Below are positions 36,010 through 45,246 of a stretch of 46,258 bases of DNA, piece after piece. The DNA comes from Fuerstiella sp. (GTDB lineage Bacteria; Planctomycetota; Planctomycetia; Planctomycetales; Planctomycetaceae), in the NCBI GenBank assembly GCA_029247265.1, contig JAQWLN010000183.1, positions 1 through 46,258 on the forward strand, read 5' to 3'. The notes beneath the pieces were generated by a model that saw only the letters and a list, made by a program, of their open reading frames with translations, ran no database searches and was not told the origin of the DNA. The position numbers and the translations under genes were made by a program. Position 1 is the stretch's first letter. Every line of letters begins with the position of its first letter.

Positions 36010-37677
36010 ATGCTGCTGGCACCAATTGCCGCCAGTGTCGGTGCTTTTGGGTTCTATTTTGTGGCAATGCAGTGCGTGCTGCGGCAGGCCGGACACTACG
36101 TGACTCGAATTCTGCCGTTGACGCTGCCGGGGTTTCTGCTTTTCGGAGTGCTGTATATTCACTCCGAAGTCAATGAATCCGGGACTTCGCTGTCGTGGGT
36201 AACGTTGATGGTGTCCATGTTACTGTTCGGCCTGATGGCGTGGGGTTCATTCATCTTACACGGAGACTTGAAGCGTACTCCAGGAATTGCTCGTCTTGCG
36301 ATCGGCGTTCCAACATACGCCGCGTTCATAGCCGGCTATATTGCCTTCTGGCTCTCCGTTGTCGTGGTGGTTGAGTTTTTGCAGGATGAATTTGACATAG
36401 AGATCGCCCCGTCGCTGACGGAGCAGACTCAGTGGAATCGCCTGCACGTCGCCGAAGATGGACGCGTCTTTCAATCTCGACTGACTCGGCGTCCTGATCA
36501 CGGTGTCGTGTTCGAACATGCCGTGAATATTGATCAACCGCAGTTTGTGACCACGACAAATGCCAACACTCTGGTGCAACTGGACGAGGCGTACGTGCCG
36601 ACGTCGATTTCCTTATGGAGCTATTTGGTGTGGAGTCAGGGCACTGGCGTTCTGGAACGCATCACGACCGGCCGGGACGGCAAACGGTTGTATTCTGAGA
36701 CTCGCGGGGTGATTTTCAAGTACAGCAACCCCCGCGACGTCAGCTATCCGGAACGACCGCTCAGAGAAAGATTCCGTCGGGAACCTGGGCAGCTGGTTAG
36801 TGTGGTGACGCCTGATGGTTTTCAAAGTTCAAGCCAGTATCAGGCGCCGGCCTTTGGTCCGCCACGTCGATTCGGAAAACTCATCGGTGTTCTCGGCTCG
36901 TGGCGCGGTCGCGGTGGTCGCGTCCTTCCTCGGCGCGGTAGTATGGGGGCGCCTGTAATTGATGTGCGAACTGTTGTCCTGTTTGACAATGGCCTGTTCG
37001 AAATTAACTTCGAATCGGAATCCGTGGTTCAGCATTATGTCCCCCCATCCGGTAAGTTGATCCGGAGTCTGTCGTCACTGGGGGAATCCGAAGTGGTCGT
37101 CGCTTTCTCGGACAATTCGCTTTCTCGCTATTCTGCGAAACCGATCTTGTTTGACATCTATCCGGACAGCCGGCCGAAAACGGACGAAGACGCCGCGTCA
37201 ACCACGGCAGTTCTGGTGCCTGAAAAACTCAACGGGACTAACACGATTCCCGTTGAGGTTCAGACATTTCGGGGATTCCGTTTTAGCGCCCTGGACGCCG
37301 AGTGCGTCTATCACAGCTATGGAGCGTTGTCCTCTCTGGATATTGATCGTGTGGTAAAGACAGATCACACCGGGACAGTGACCGAAGTGCGAACTGTTAA
37401 TCTGGTCTCGCCGGCCTTGCCACTACCGGCTTGTGTGGCGCTGATGATCACCGCGGGGGTTGCACCGGCCGGTCCGGTAAGTCTGGGAGTCCTAGCGGAT
37501 GCGGCATCCCAAAGCATGAGCGGTTTCGGTCCGGGTATCGTCGGTCGCACGTTGCTGCGTAGTCCGATACGAATGGCACTGGTGCTGCTGATGCCGTTTC
37601 TGTCGGCATGGTTGGCCGCGTGGCTGGCAGGGCGATTTGCGACACGACGCGGATTGTCGCGCACCGCCCGTCGTTGA
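36010..37677 (+). pseudogene. ABC permease, central part between two in-frame stops
   Basis: This frame gives 555 residues in phase with the 35620 fragment. It begins with helices (MLLAPIAASVGAFGFYF and on to about 125), then a large soluble domain of roughly 280 residues with a beta-propeller-like pattern (ETRGVIFKYSNPRD, DVRTVVLFDNGLFEINF, YGALSSLDIDRVVKTD), then helices near the end (ALVLLMPFLSAWLAAWLAGRFATRRG). A TGA at 37675-37677 stops it, yet the frame continues into a further helix and a zinc ribbon. The permease partner of the ABC ATPase at 34622 would thus be 35620-37920. The middle could still be translated from ATG 36010. Confidence 0.7.
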
Positions 37678-37920
37678 TGGCAGTGGATCAGTCTGTTGTT
37701 CGGACCAGCAGCAGCATTGACGCTGGCTTCTCTTCACGCCCAACCTGTCACGATTGTCTGCGATGAGTGTCGGCGAAAACGAGTCATCGACAACGAAAAA
37801 TGCGAGCACTGCGGAGCGGCTCAGCAGGCTGCTGCATCGGACGGGACGGAAATTATCGGCACATTGCACCGGACAGCTGGCAGCAGTAGTTCTGAAGCTG
37901 CGGCCGAGTTGGCGGTGTGA
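37678..37920 (+). pseudogene. ABC permease, C-terminal helix and zinc-ribbon fragment after the TGA
   Basis: Directly after TGA 37675-37677 the same frame reads WQWISLLFGPAAALTLASLH, a plausible transmembrane helix. It is followed by a zinc ribbon, VCDECRRKRVIDNEKCEHCG (CxxC at about 22 and 36), and an Ala/Ser-rich tail to the TGA at 37918. A helix then zinc ribbon is the usual end of related planctomycete ABC permeases as I remember them. No start codon with a ribosome site serves this piece alone, which supports a remnant of the interrupted gene. Confidence 0.6.
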
Positions 37921-38133
37921 GCCACGTCGGGAGCACATCCAGGGGGCTGGAACCCCAACTCTGCCAGCACCTGCTGCATGAGGCCATCTACGGGATGGAT
38001 TGAACGGCATATACCAGCGGCGCCGGCTGCGCAGCAGAGAACAGGCTCCATCCGGTCGTCAATTCACCGGGATCGGACATTTGGAGTCGCGTTCACGGTG
38101 TGCAGGACTTATAATCTTTTGCGAGGTATCACT

Positions 38134-40962
38134 ATGCCACTCCCGCCTTTTTCTCCCCCCCTACGATCCACCGTCCGACTTGCAGGCCTTGCTCTGTGCG
38201 CGTGTCTGGCAACGTCGGCTTGCGCTGATGATGCGGTGCCTGATGGTGCCGCACTGGAATTCTTCGAAAAAAATGTGCGGCCGATCTTGGTTGAACATTG
38301 CTACGAATGCCACGCCGCGGGCGAAGTGAACGGTGGTCTGAGGCTGGATTCCCAAGCGGGCGTGATGAAGGGCGGTGACACGGGGCCCTCGCTTGTCGCC
38401 GGTTATCCGGAAAAAAGCCTGTTGATCGAAGCAGTTCGCTACAAAAACCGTGATCTGCAGATGCCACCTCAAAATGCACTGTCGCCTGCTCAGGTGGCGG
38501 TGCTGGAGAAATGGGTGGCAATGGGAGCGCCGGATCCACGAACCGATGCCGTACCCGACAGCGGAACGGGGCCGACGGGTATGAGTATTGAAGACGGTCA
38601 AAAATTCTGGTCCTTCCGACCTGTTGCCAATCCCCGGATTCCCGACGTCAGTGACCAGTCGTGGGTCAGAAATCCGATCGACGCATTTGTCCTGGCACAA
38701 CTGGAGTCCCGCGGGCTGCGGCCGGCACCTGTTGCCGACAAACGTAGTTTAATTCGTCGTATGACGTACAACCTGATCGGACTTCCACCGACGCCTGAAG
38801 AAGTCGACGCATTCCTGGCGGATGAATCAGAAGGTGCTTACGACAAAGTGATAGAGCGACTGCTGCAGTCGCCGCACTACGGCGTGCGATGGGGCCGACA
38901 CTGGCTGGACGTGGCTCGCTACGCCGATTCAAACGGCCTGGACGAAAATCTCGCCTTCGGTCTGGCATGGCGATATCGCGACTACGTCGTGGATGCATTT
39001 AATAATGACAAGCCGTTTGATCGTTTTATGGTTGAGCAACTCGCCGGCGACCTGCTGCCCGAAGCAAACCAGGAAACGAAGACCGCGACCAGTTTTCTGG
39101 TCCTTGGTGCCAAAGTTCTGGCCGAACCGGACATGGAAAAGCTGGTCATGGATACGATCGACGAGCAGCTTGATACCACAGGCAAGGCATTTCTGGGCAT
39201 GACGTTTGGATGTGTTCGTTGCCACGATCACAAATTTGATCCGCTCAAGCAGACCGATTACTACGCTCTGGCAGCCATCTTCAAAAGCACACGGACATTC
39301 GCAGAAACCAAAACCGGTGTGATCAAGCACTGGCACCAGCATTCTTTTGCGACCGAAGAAGATAAGGCAAAGCTGAAGGAGATTGACGCTGAAATTGCGA
39401 AGAAGAAAAGCGCCGCGTCGTCGTACAAGTCCAAAGCTATTGTCAAGCTAAGGGACGCAGCAAGGGCGAAGGCGACCGAGTATCTGGTGGCGGCTGCGAA
39501 GTTTGAACCATCCGCTCCATTATCCATGGTTGAAGCGATTGCCGCACCGCTGGAACTGCATCCCAGGATTCTGCATCACACTCGACTGCATCTGGAATAC
39601 AATCAGGACGATCCGTTTTTCAGCGAATGGCACCGGTTGGCGGCCGCTGGCGACGGGGACGGCATCGACAAACATTTTCGAACTGTGTTTTCGGAAGCTG
39701 AGGCGGCGTATGCGGCGGCTCAGAAAATGGATCCTCCGCAGAAAACTCTGACTGACGTCCGACTGCAAACAGCGCGAACGGCACTGCACGACCTGTCGGG
39801 ATTTCTGGCCGTTCCGCCAAAAGTGGAGTTTGCGTTTGATGGAAAGACTCTGGCCGAATATTACCGGCTGGAGGACGAAGCCCGAATTCTGGAAAGCAAC
39901 GCACCTGACGAACCCGCGGCTATGGGCGTTGGTGAACAGACGATTCTGAGCAGTCTGCCGATTCACATTCGCGGCAGTCATCTGAATCTCGGCAAGCCGG
40001 TAGCTCGTGAGTTTCCCGAAGTCATGCGGACATCGAACGTGCGGCCCGTACTTCCGATGGGCCAAAGCGGTCGACTGGAGCTCGCGCAGTGGATGTCGAG
40101 CACTCAGCATCCACTGTCGGCGCGAGTGTTCGTGAATCGTGTCTGGGGCTGGCATTTCGGGCGCGGCATTGTTGGCACGACCGAGAACTTCGGCCGACTT
40201 GGTGATCGTCCGTCGCATCCCGAACTGCTGGACTGGCTGGCTCGTCGATTCATGTCTTCCGGCTGGTCTGTGAAAGATCAGCATCGATTGATTCTTTCCT
40301 CCAATGCCTATCAGATGGCGTCAGTTCACCCGGCGGAGCAAGGCGCCGCGGAAAATCCTGCTGAGGTGGATCCTGAAAACCTGTTGCTCTGGAAATTTCG
40401 CCTGCAGCGACTGGAAGCAGAACAGATTCGCGATTCCGTACTGGCTGTGTCTGACAGGCTGGACATGGCAATCGGTGGTAAGACTGTGCCGCTGCGGAAT
40501 CGCCAGTTTGTCTTCAATCATACCTCGGTAGATCACACGAAATATGACAGCCTGCGACGGGCCCTGTACCTGCCGGTGATTCGCAACAACGTGTATTCGC
40601 TGTTTTCACAATTCGACTTTCCTGACCCGACGATGCCGACGGGACACCGCAGTTCCACGGTGGTGGCTCCCCAGGCACTTCTGATGATGAACTCTGGTCT
40701 GGTGATGGATTCCGCCAGCAGCATGGCGTCGACGCTGCTGGACCGTGGAAAGGATGATACGGAACGAGTGCGGATGGCATACGAACGGACGGTTGGTCGT
40801 TCTCCGTCATCGGAGGAAACTCAACGCGCCATCGCGTTTGTTGGCGAACTAACGTCGCAGTCGATTGGTGCCACGGGAGTGGAGGCGGCTGGGCAGCAGC
40901 AGGCATGGTCCGCTTTCTGTCAGAGTCTGTTTGCCAGCAACGAGTTCATTTACGTGAGGTAA
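38134..40962 (+). CDS. PSCyt1-DUF1549-DUF1553 protein with cytochrome c-like domain
   Basis: The 942-residue secreted protein has a signal peptide (hydrophobic 13-28), then a PSCyt1 cytochrome domain with haem motif CYECH (56-60) and a likely Met ligand in LQMPP near 110. DUF1549 follows at about 200-400, including the family motif [12 protein letters not shown] near 355. A helical, Lys/Ala/Glu-rich insert covers about 410-560, and DUF1553 covers 650-930. The start at 38134 is supported by GAGG seven bases before the ATG; 52 more codons are open upstream but lack character. It is followed two bases later by a DUF1501 gene, so the two are cotranslated. The function of this planctomycete pair is unknown; haem suggests a redox step outside the cytoplasm. 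Confidence 0.9.
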   Translation: MPLPPFSPPLRSTVRLAGLALCACLATSACADDAVPDGAALEFFEKNVRPILVEHCYECHAAGEVNGGLRLDSQAGVMKGGDTGPSLVAGYPEKSLLIEAVRYKNRDLQMPPQNALSPAQVAVLEKWVAMGAPDPRTDAVPDSGTGPTGMSIEDGQKFWSFRPVANPRIPDVSDQSWVRNPIDAFVLAQLESRGLRPAPVADKRSLIRRMTYNLIGLPPTPEEVDAFLADESEGAYDKVIERLLQSPHYGVRWGRHWLDVARYADSNGLDENLAFGLAWRYRDYVVDAFNNDKPFDRFMVEQLAGDLLPEANQETKTATSFLVLGAKVLAEPDMEKLVMDTIDEQLDTTGKAFLGMTFGCVRCHDHKFDPLKQTDYYALAAIFKSTRTFAETKTGVIKHWHQHSFATEEDKAKLKEIDAEIAKKKSAASSYKSKAIVKLRDAARAKATEYLVAAAKFEPSAPLSMVEAIAAPLELHPRILHHTRLHLEYNQDDPFFSEWHRLAAAGDGDGIDKHFRTVFSEAEAAYAAAQKMDPPQKTLTDVRLQTARTALHDLSGFLAVPPKVEFAFDGKTLAEYYRLEDEARILESNAPDEPAAMGVGEQTILSSLPIHIRGSHLNLGKPVAREFPEVMRTSNVRPVLPMGQSGRLELAQWMSSTQHPLSARVFVNRVWGWHFGRGIVGTTENFGRLGDRPSHPELLDWLARRFMSSGWSVKDQHRLILSSNAYQMASVHPAEQGAAENPAEVDPENLLLWKFRLQRLEAEQIRDSVLAVSDRLDMAIGGKTVPLRNRQFVFNHTSVDHTKYDSLRRALYLPVIRNNVYSLFSQFDFPDPTMPTGHRSSTVVAPQALLMMNSGLVMDSASSMASTLLDRGKDDTERVRMAYERTVGRSPSSEETQRAIAFVGELTSQSIGATGVEAAGQQQAWSAFCQSLFASNEFIYVR

Positions 40963-40964
40963 TC

Positions 40965-42395
40965 ATGTTGTTTGGTCCGGAAGTGCGAACACGTCGCCAA
41001 CTGCTGAAGACCTCTGCCGCGGGCTTTGGTCACGTGGCGTTGTCTGCGCTGCTGGGCAAAGAATCGCTGGCAGATCAGACGCCGGGCACTGCCGCGGCGA
41101 CGCCACAGGCTCCACAGTTGGCACATCTCACGGCTCGAGCAAAACGCGTTGTCTTTCTGTTTATGAAGGGGGGGCCATCTCACGTTGATACGTTCGACCC
41201 CAAACCATTGCTGACGAGGGATAATGGCAAACCCCTGCCATTTGCGTTGCCACGAATCACTTTTGGCGCTCAGGGCAACTTGTTGAAGTCACCGTGGAAA
41301 TTCAAACGCTACGGGGAAAGTGGGCTGCCCGTCAGCGAGTTGTTTCCCAATGTTGCTCAGCACGTCGACGACCTTTGTATTCTTCGGTCTGTTCATGGAA
41401 CGAATCCGGCCCACGGTGGCGCTTTGCTGAAACTGCACACCGGGACGGATCAGTTTGTCCGGCCCAGTATGGGGTCGTGGGTGATCTACGGTCTGGGAAC
41501 AGAAAATCAGAACCTTCCTGCCTTTGTGACAATCTGCCCGACTCTGGCTCATGGTGGCGTTAACAACTGGGGCGCCGCCTTTCTGCCCGCTCATTGTCAG
41601 GGAACGCCGATCGGCAACGCCAGCCTTGCTGCTGTCAATGCGACCGTGAAGCACATCCGCAATGATCGAATTTCGTCGTCGGCTCAACGACGGCAGCTGG
41701 ATCTGATCAGAGAAATGAACAGGGATCATCTGGAAATCACCGGACGAGACCAGGCCCTGGAAGGACGACTGAATTCGTTCGAACTGGCGTTCCGCATGCA
41801 GTCGGCGATGCCCGAAGTGCAGGATCTGTCCAGTGAGACGGTTGCGACCCAGAAGCTCTACGGCATGGATGACGCTGTGACCGAGGACTTCGGTCGGCAG
41901 TGCCTGATGGCTCGGCGTTTTCTGGAACGCGACGTTCGATTTGTGCAGGTGACTCACAGTGACAGCGAAGTGCAGTGGGATCAGCACTCCAACCTGTATC
42001 ACGGCCACACAAAGAATTCTTCAGAAGTTGACAAGCCGATTGCCGGTTTCCTGACGGATCTGAAGGCTCGCGGACTGCTTGACGATACGCTCGTGCTGTG
42101 TGGAGGAGAGTTCGGTCGCACTCCGACGGCTCAGGGAACCAATGGTCGTGACCATAATCCTCACGGTTTCACGATGTGGATGGCTGGCGGTGGAGTCAAA
42201 GGCGGATATGCCTATGGAGCGACTGACGACTACGGTTACTACGCCGCCGAAAACATGATGCACGTCAACGATCTGCACGCTACCTTGCTGCACCTGCTGG
42301 GGCTGAATCACGAACGGCTGACATTTCGCTACGCCGGTCGTGACTTCCGCCTGACGGACGTCGCCGGACGCGTGGCCGAAGGCATTTTGTCCTGA
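40965..42395 (+). CDS. DUF1501 protein with Tat signal
   Basis: The 476-residue protein has a twin-arginine signal (RTRRQLLKTSAAGFG at 8-22). DUF1501 blocks are present: FLFMKGGPSHVDTFDPKP near 60-77, LCILRSVHGTNPAHGGA, VRFVQVTHSDSEVQWDQHSN and VLCGGEFGRTPTAQGTNGRDHNPHG near 365-390, which hold the probable metal ligands. It starts two bases after the stop of the PSCyt1/DUF1549 gene with GTGAGG as ribosome site. It is about 45 residues longer than the other DUF1501 protein in the window. Cotranscription and Tat export suggest it works with the preceding haem protein in the periplasm. Confidence 0.9.
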   Translation: MLFGPEVRTRRQLLKTSAAGFGHVALSALLGKESLADQTPGTAAATPQAPQLAHLTARAKRVVFLFMKGGPSHVDTFDPKPLLTRDNGKPLPFALPRITFGAQGNLLKSPWKFKRYGESGLPVSELFPNVAQHVDDLCILRSVHGTNPAHGGALLKLHTGTDQFVRPSMGSWVIYGLGTENQNLPAFVTICPTLAHGGVNNWGAAFLPAHCQGTPIGNASLAAVNATVKHIRNDRISSSAQRRQLDLIREMNRDHLEITGRDQALEGRLNSFELAFRMQSAMPEVQDLSSETVATQKLYGMDDAVTEDFGRQCLMARRFLERDVRFVQVTHSDSEVQWDQHSNLYHGHTKNSSEVDKPIAGFLTDLKARGLLDDTLVLCGGEFGRTPTAQGTNGRDHNPHGFTMWMAGGGVKGGYAYGATDDYGYYAAENMMHVNDLHATLLHLLGLNHERLTFRYAGRDFRLTDVAGRVAEGILS

Positions 42396-42486
42396 CGGGC
42401 TCAGAAAGCAGGCCGGACCGAGCGAAACGCTGTTCCGGCATCGTCGCCCACTTCTCTGATCGCCGGAGCGGCGTCGCTGCGCAAGC

Positions 42487-42554
42487 GTGCCACTGGCTTG
42501 GCCAGTGTTATGTGCTATCTGTCCGTGAAACAACACTGGCGGAGCCAGTGGCAC
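42487..42554. repeat. Dispersed double-hairpin palindrome, copy B
   Basis: Arms of 23 bases (42487-42509 and 42532-42554) are inverted repeats with two mismatches, around a 22-base spacer. The right arm contains CACTGGC-GGA-GCCAGTG and the left CACTGGC-TTG-GCCAGTG, each a perfect 7-bp hairpin with a 3-base loop. Eighteen consecutive bases of the right arm, ending GCCAGTGGCAC, are identical to copy A at 31771-31788. It lies between the 3' ends of the DUF1501 gene and the opposing hypothetical gene. Confidence 0.9.
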
Positions 42555-42599
42555 CCGGCAGTCCTGGATGCCGCCTGCTTTACTACGGGCGCAGACCAC

Positions 42600-43475
42600 T
42601 CAGTTATCCAGCGCGCCGTTGCCGTTCCCGACATCGTTTTCTTTCTTATAGAACTTCGTCAGGTCGATCCCGCCTTTTTGCTCAAGTTCGACGATCTTCA
42701 GCCGTTGTTCGAGTCTGACCAGACGCGACTCGAGAAACGGCGAAAGTTTTTCGTCCACAATTTTGCGGGACAGGGGCACCTTCGGATAGTTTAACTGTCT
42801 TTGCAGTGCCGCGAAGAAGTACATCGGGTCTCTGCCGATATTCGCCCGGGCAATTCGGCCTTCCTGTTCTCCGAACAGCGCGACGGTGTCGTCCTCAATC
42901 TCGGGCAGCGTACCTATGCGGGACTGTCGTCGAGTTACGAAATGTTCTGAGGCCCGGTAGACGATTTCGGACAGTTCGTTGGCGCCCAGCTTGTTGTTCA
43001 GATCGCTGATCCAGGACTTCCAGTTTTTGTCAAAGCATGGGTCATTGGCCATGGCTTTTAAGCCATCGTTGTAGCCCAGTCTGTTTCTGACGATGCATTC
43101 AAACTGATAGACGAAACTACCCGACATGGATGCACTACCGGATCGATATTTCGCTTCGCGTTCCAGGATCTGCAGTCCGGTAATCTGTTCGAAACGTGAC
43201 ACGTCATCTTCGGCCCGTTCAATCACGTAGCATTGAAAGGGAGTGAAATAGTGCGGCAGTCGGACCATGGCGTCGCTGATGCGACCGCTGTGCAGTATTT
43301 CAGCACGCATGAAGTCGACCGCCATCGGCAGACGAGTAGTGCTGAGAATCTCTTCGTGAACGGTCTTCAGGATGTCCTGTGACGGGACGTTTTCCTGCAG
43401 ACGTTCACGATAGACGCGAAAGAAGTACTCCTGTTCGATGTACTCTTCCCTTGGCATGAATTTCGGATGACTCAT
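42600..43475 (-). CDS. Conserved planctomycete hypothetical protein
   Basis: The 291-residue protein begins MSHPKFMPREEYIEQEYFFRVYRERL and has no signal peptide, helices through the membrane or zinc site. It is rich in Glu, Arg and Tyr and largely helical; the C-terminal part (SPFLESRLVRLEQRLKIVELEQKGG) looks like a coiled coil. I remember this opening from other planctomycete genomes, always without a function. I chose the ATG at 43475 because AAAGG lies five bases before it; a GTG 22 codons upstream would extend the protein without a good ribosome site. It follows gatB by 114 bases on the same strand and may be cotranscribed. Confidence 0.75.
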   Translation of the reverse strand: MSHPKFMPREEYIEQEYFFRVYRERLQENVPSQDILKTVHEEILSTTRLPMAVDFMRAEILHSGRISDAMVRLPHYFTPFQCYVIERAEDDVSRFEQITGLQILEREAKYRSGSASMSGSFVYQFECIVRNRLGYNDGLKAMANDPCFDKNWKSWISDLNNKLGANELSEIVYRASEHFVTRRQSRIGTLPEIEDDTVALFGEQEGRIARANIGRDPMYFFAALQRQLNYPKVPLSRKIVDEKLSPFLESRLVRLEQRLKIVELEQKGGIDLTKFYKKENDVGNGNGALDN

Positions 43476-43589
43476 GAATGCCTTTCGCAAATACGACTTG
43501 TCGTCCCGTATCTTTTTGTAGCGAACCGCGTTGTCGAACACCGTTCTACCGAGCGGGAGTCTGAATTTGAGTTGACGATGGATTCCACG

Positions 43590-45089
43590 TCAGGATTCCT
43601 GAATCATTCTGATCAGCATTTCACGGACCTCCTTCGGGTCTGCTCCGCCCACCTGTTTCATGACCATCCCCATCATTGGTCCCACGGCCTGAAGCTTTCC
43701 GGCCTTGACGTCCTCAACGGCGTCTGGCCGACTGGCAATGGCCGCTGTGATCGCAGTTTCCAGCGCGCCAGTGTCTCGGACAATTTCCCGCTCAGCCGCC
43801 AGCGTTTCAACATCCGTTACGGAGATCATGTCGCCTGATTCTGCCTTCTTCTTAAGTGCCCCGTAAACCTCGCGGGCACTTTTGTTGGTCAGACGATCGC
43901 TGGTGATCCACTTCAAAAGTGTGCCCAGTATCTCGGACGTAATCGGGAAGTCGTCGACACCGCACTCACTGGCATTCAGGTCACGCAACACGTCCTGTGT
44001 CACCCAGTTGGCCGCGATCTTGCCGTCGCCGCAGGCGGATTCAACGGCCTCAAAATAGGCGTTGATTTCCGGCCCCTGACCAATAATGACAGATGCGTCG
44101 TATTCCGTTAGCCCAAACTGATTTTGAAAACGATCTCGTTTGACGGCCGGGGTTTCCGGCAACGTCTCGCGAACCGCCTCAATTTCTGATTCCGTTAGTA
44201 CAACCGGTACCAGATCGGGGTCAGGGAAGAAGCGATAATCAGACACATCTTCTTTTTCGCGTTGAGCGAATGTAATACTTCGTTCTGCGTCCCAGCCTCG
44301 AGTTACCTTGGACGAATCGTCGATGGTCTTCCCGGTCTTCTGAAATTCCCTGTGCTGTCGTTTCACTTCGTAGTCGATTGCCATTTCGACATTGCGAAAA
44401 CTGTTCATGTTCTTTAGTTCGACGATTGGCGTGGCAGTCGTGCTGCCGTCGTCGTTGTGAATGTGAAGATTGACGTTGGCGTCGCAACGCAGTGAACCTT
44501 CCTGCATGTTGCAGTCAGACACTCCGATGAACAGCAGCAGCGTTCTCATTTCCTCCAGATATCGACGTGCTTCCGATGCTGACCGAAGATCCGGTTCGCT
44601 TACGATTTCCAGCAGTGGGGTACCCGTGCGATTCAGGTCGACGCCACTGTCTCCGCCACGCCCGCTTTCATCGTGCACGTTTTTTCCCGCGTCTTCTTCC
44701 AGATGGGCACGAGTGATATTGATGCGGCGAACCGGACCGCCTTCTTCGTCGTTCGTGATTTCCAGCCAGCCATGTTCACTGAAGGGCAGGTCGAACTGGC
44801 TGATCTGATAGGCCTTGGGCAGATCGGGATAGTAATACTGCTTGCGATCCCATTTGGTGAAGTGTGGGATATTGCACTTCAGTGCCAACGCTGTTTTCAA
44901 GGACAGGTCGAAGGCATGACGATTCATGACCGGCAGAGCCCCCGGCAGTCCCAGACAGACGGCACAGGTCTGAGTATTGGGGCGGTCAGGGTTGAACTCA
45001 TTTGCGCAGCCGCAGAAGAGTTTGGACTTCGTTTTCAGCTGGGTGTGAACTTCCAGCCCAATAATGACAGTATACGACGGTGAACTCAT
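43590..45089 (-). CDS. gatB: Aspartyl/glutamyl-tRNA amidotransferase subunit B
   Basis: GatB is the kinase subunit of GatCAB, which converts Glu-tRNA(Gln) or Asp-tRNA(Asn) to the amidated form. The 499-residue protein opens with [27 protein letters not shown], with the zinc cysteines in FCGC and CAVCLG. It has the phosphoryl-transfer segment [22 protein letters not shown], and ends with the YqeY-like tRNA-binding domain ([35 protein letters not shown]). I start at 45089, directly before the conserved opening; 16 more codons are open upstream. gatA and gatC are not adjacent, as is common in this phylum. Confidence 0.96.
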   Translation of the reverse strand: MSSPSYTVIIGLEVHTQLKTKSKLFCGCANEFNPDRPNTQTCAVCLGLPGALPVMNRHAFDLSLKTALALKCNIPHFTKWDRKQYYYPDLPKAYQISQFDLPFSEHGWLEITNDEEGGPVRRINITRAHLEEDAGKNVHDESGRGGDSGVDLNRTGTPLLEIVSEPDLRSASEARRYLEEMRTLLLFIGVSDCNMQEGSLRCDANVNLHIHNDDGSTTATPIVELKNMNSFRNVEMAIDYEVKRQHREFQKTGKTIDDSSKVTRGWDAERSITFAQREKEDVSDYRFFPDPDLVPVVLTESEIEAVRETLPETPAVKRDRFQNQFGLTEYDASVIIGQGPEINAYFEAVESACGDGKIAANWVTQDVLRDLNASECGVDDFPITSEILGTLLKWITSDRLTNKSAREVYGALKKKAESGDMISVTDVETLAAEREIVRDTGALETAITAAIASRPDAVEDVKAGKLQAVGPMMGMVMKQVGGADPKEVREMLIRMIQES

Positions 45090-45246
45090 GATTAGCCATT
45101 GGCCGCCAAGGCGGTTTGGGTGGAGCTGCCGCTCCATAATTGAGACCCAACATTTTCTGTGCTCGATGCACGATGTTGGTGAGAAGACGAAGACTTAGGT
45201 ACTTAGTCAATTCCGTTGCAGTTGCCGGAGTGGGGATTCTCTCTCC

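Noticed and set aside
38929..39342. Minus-strand frames of 137 codons and more opposite the PSCyt1/DUF1549 gene
   Set aside because: They are shadows of a long, well-supported gene on the plus strand.
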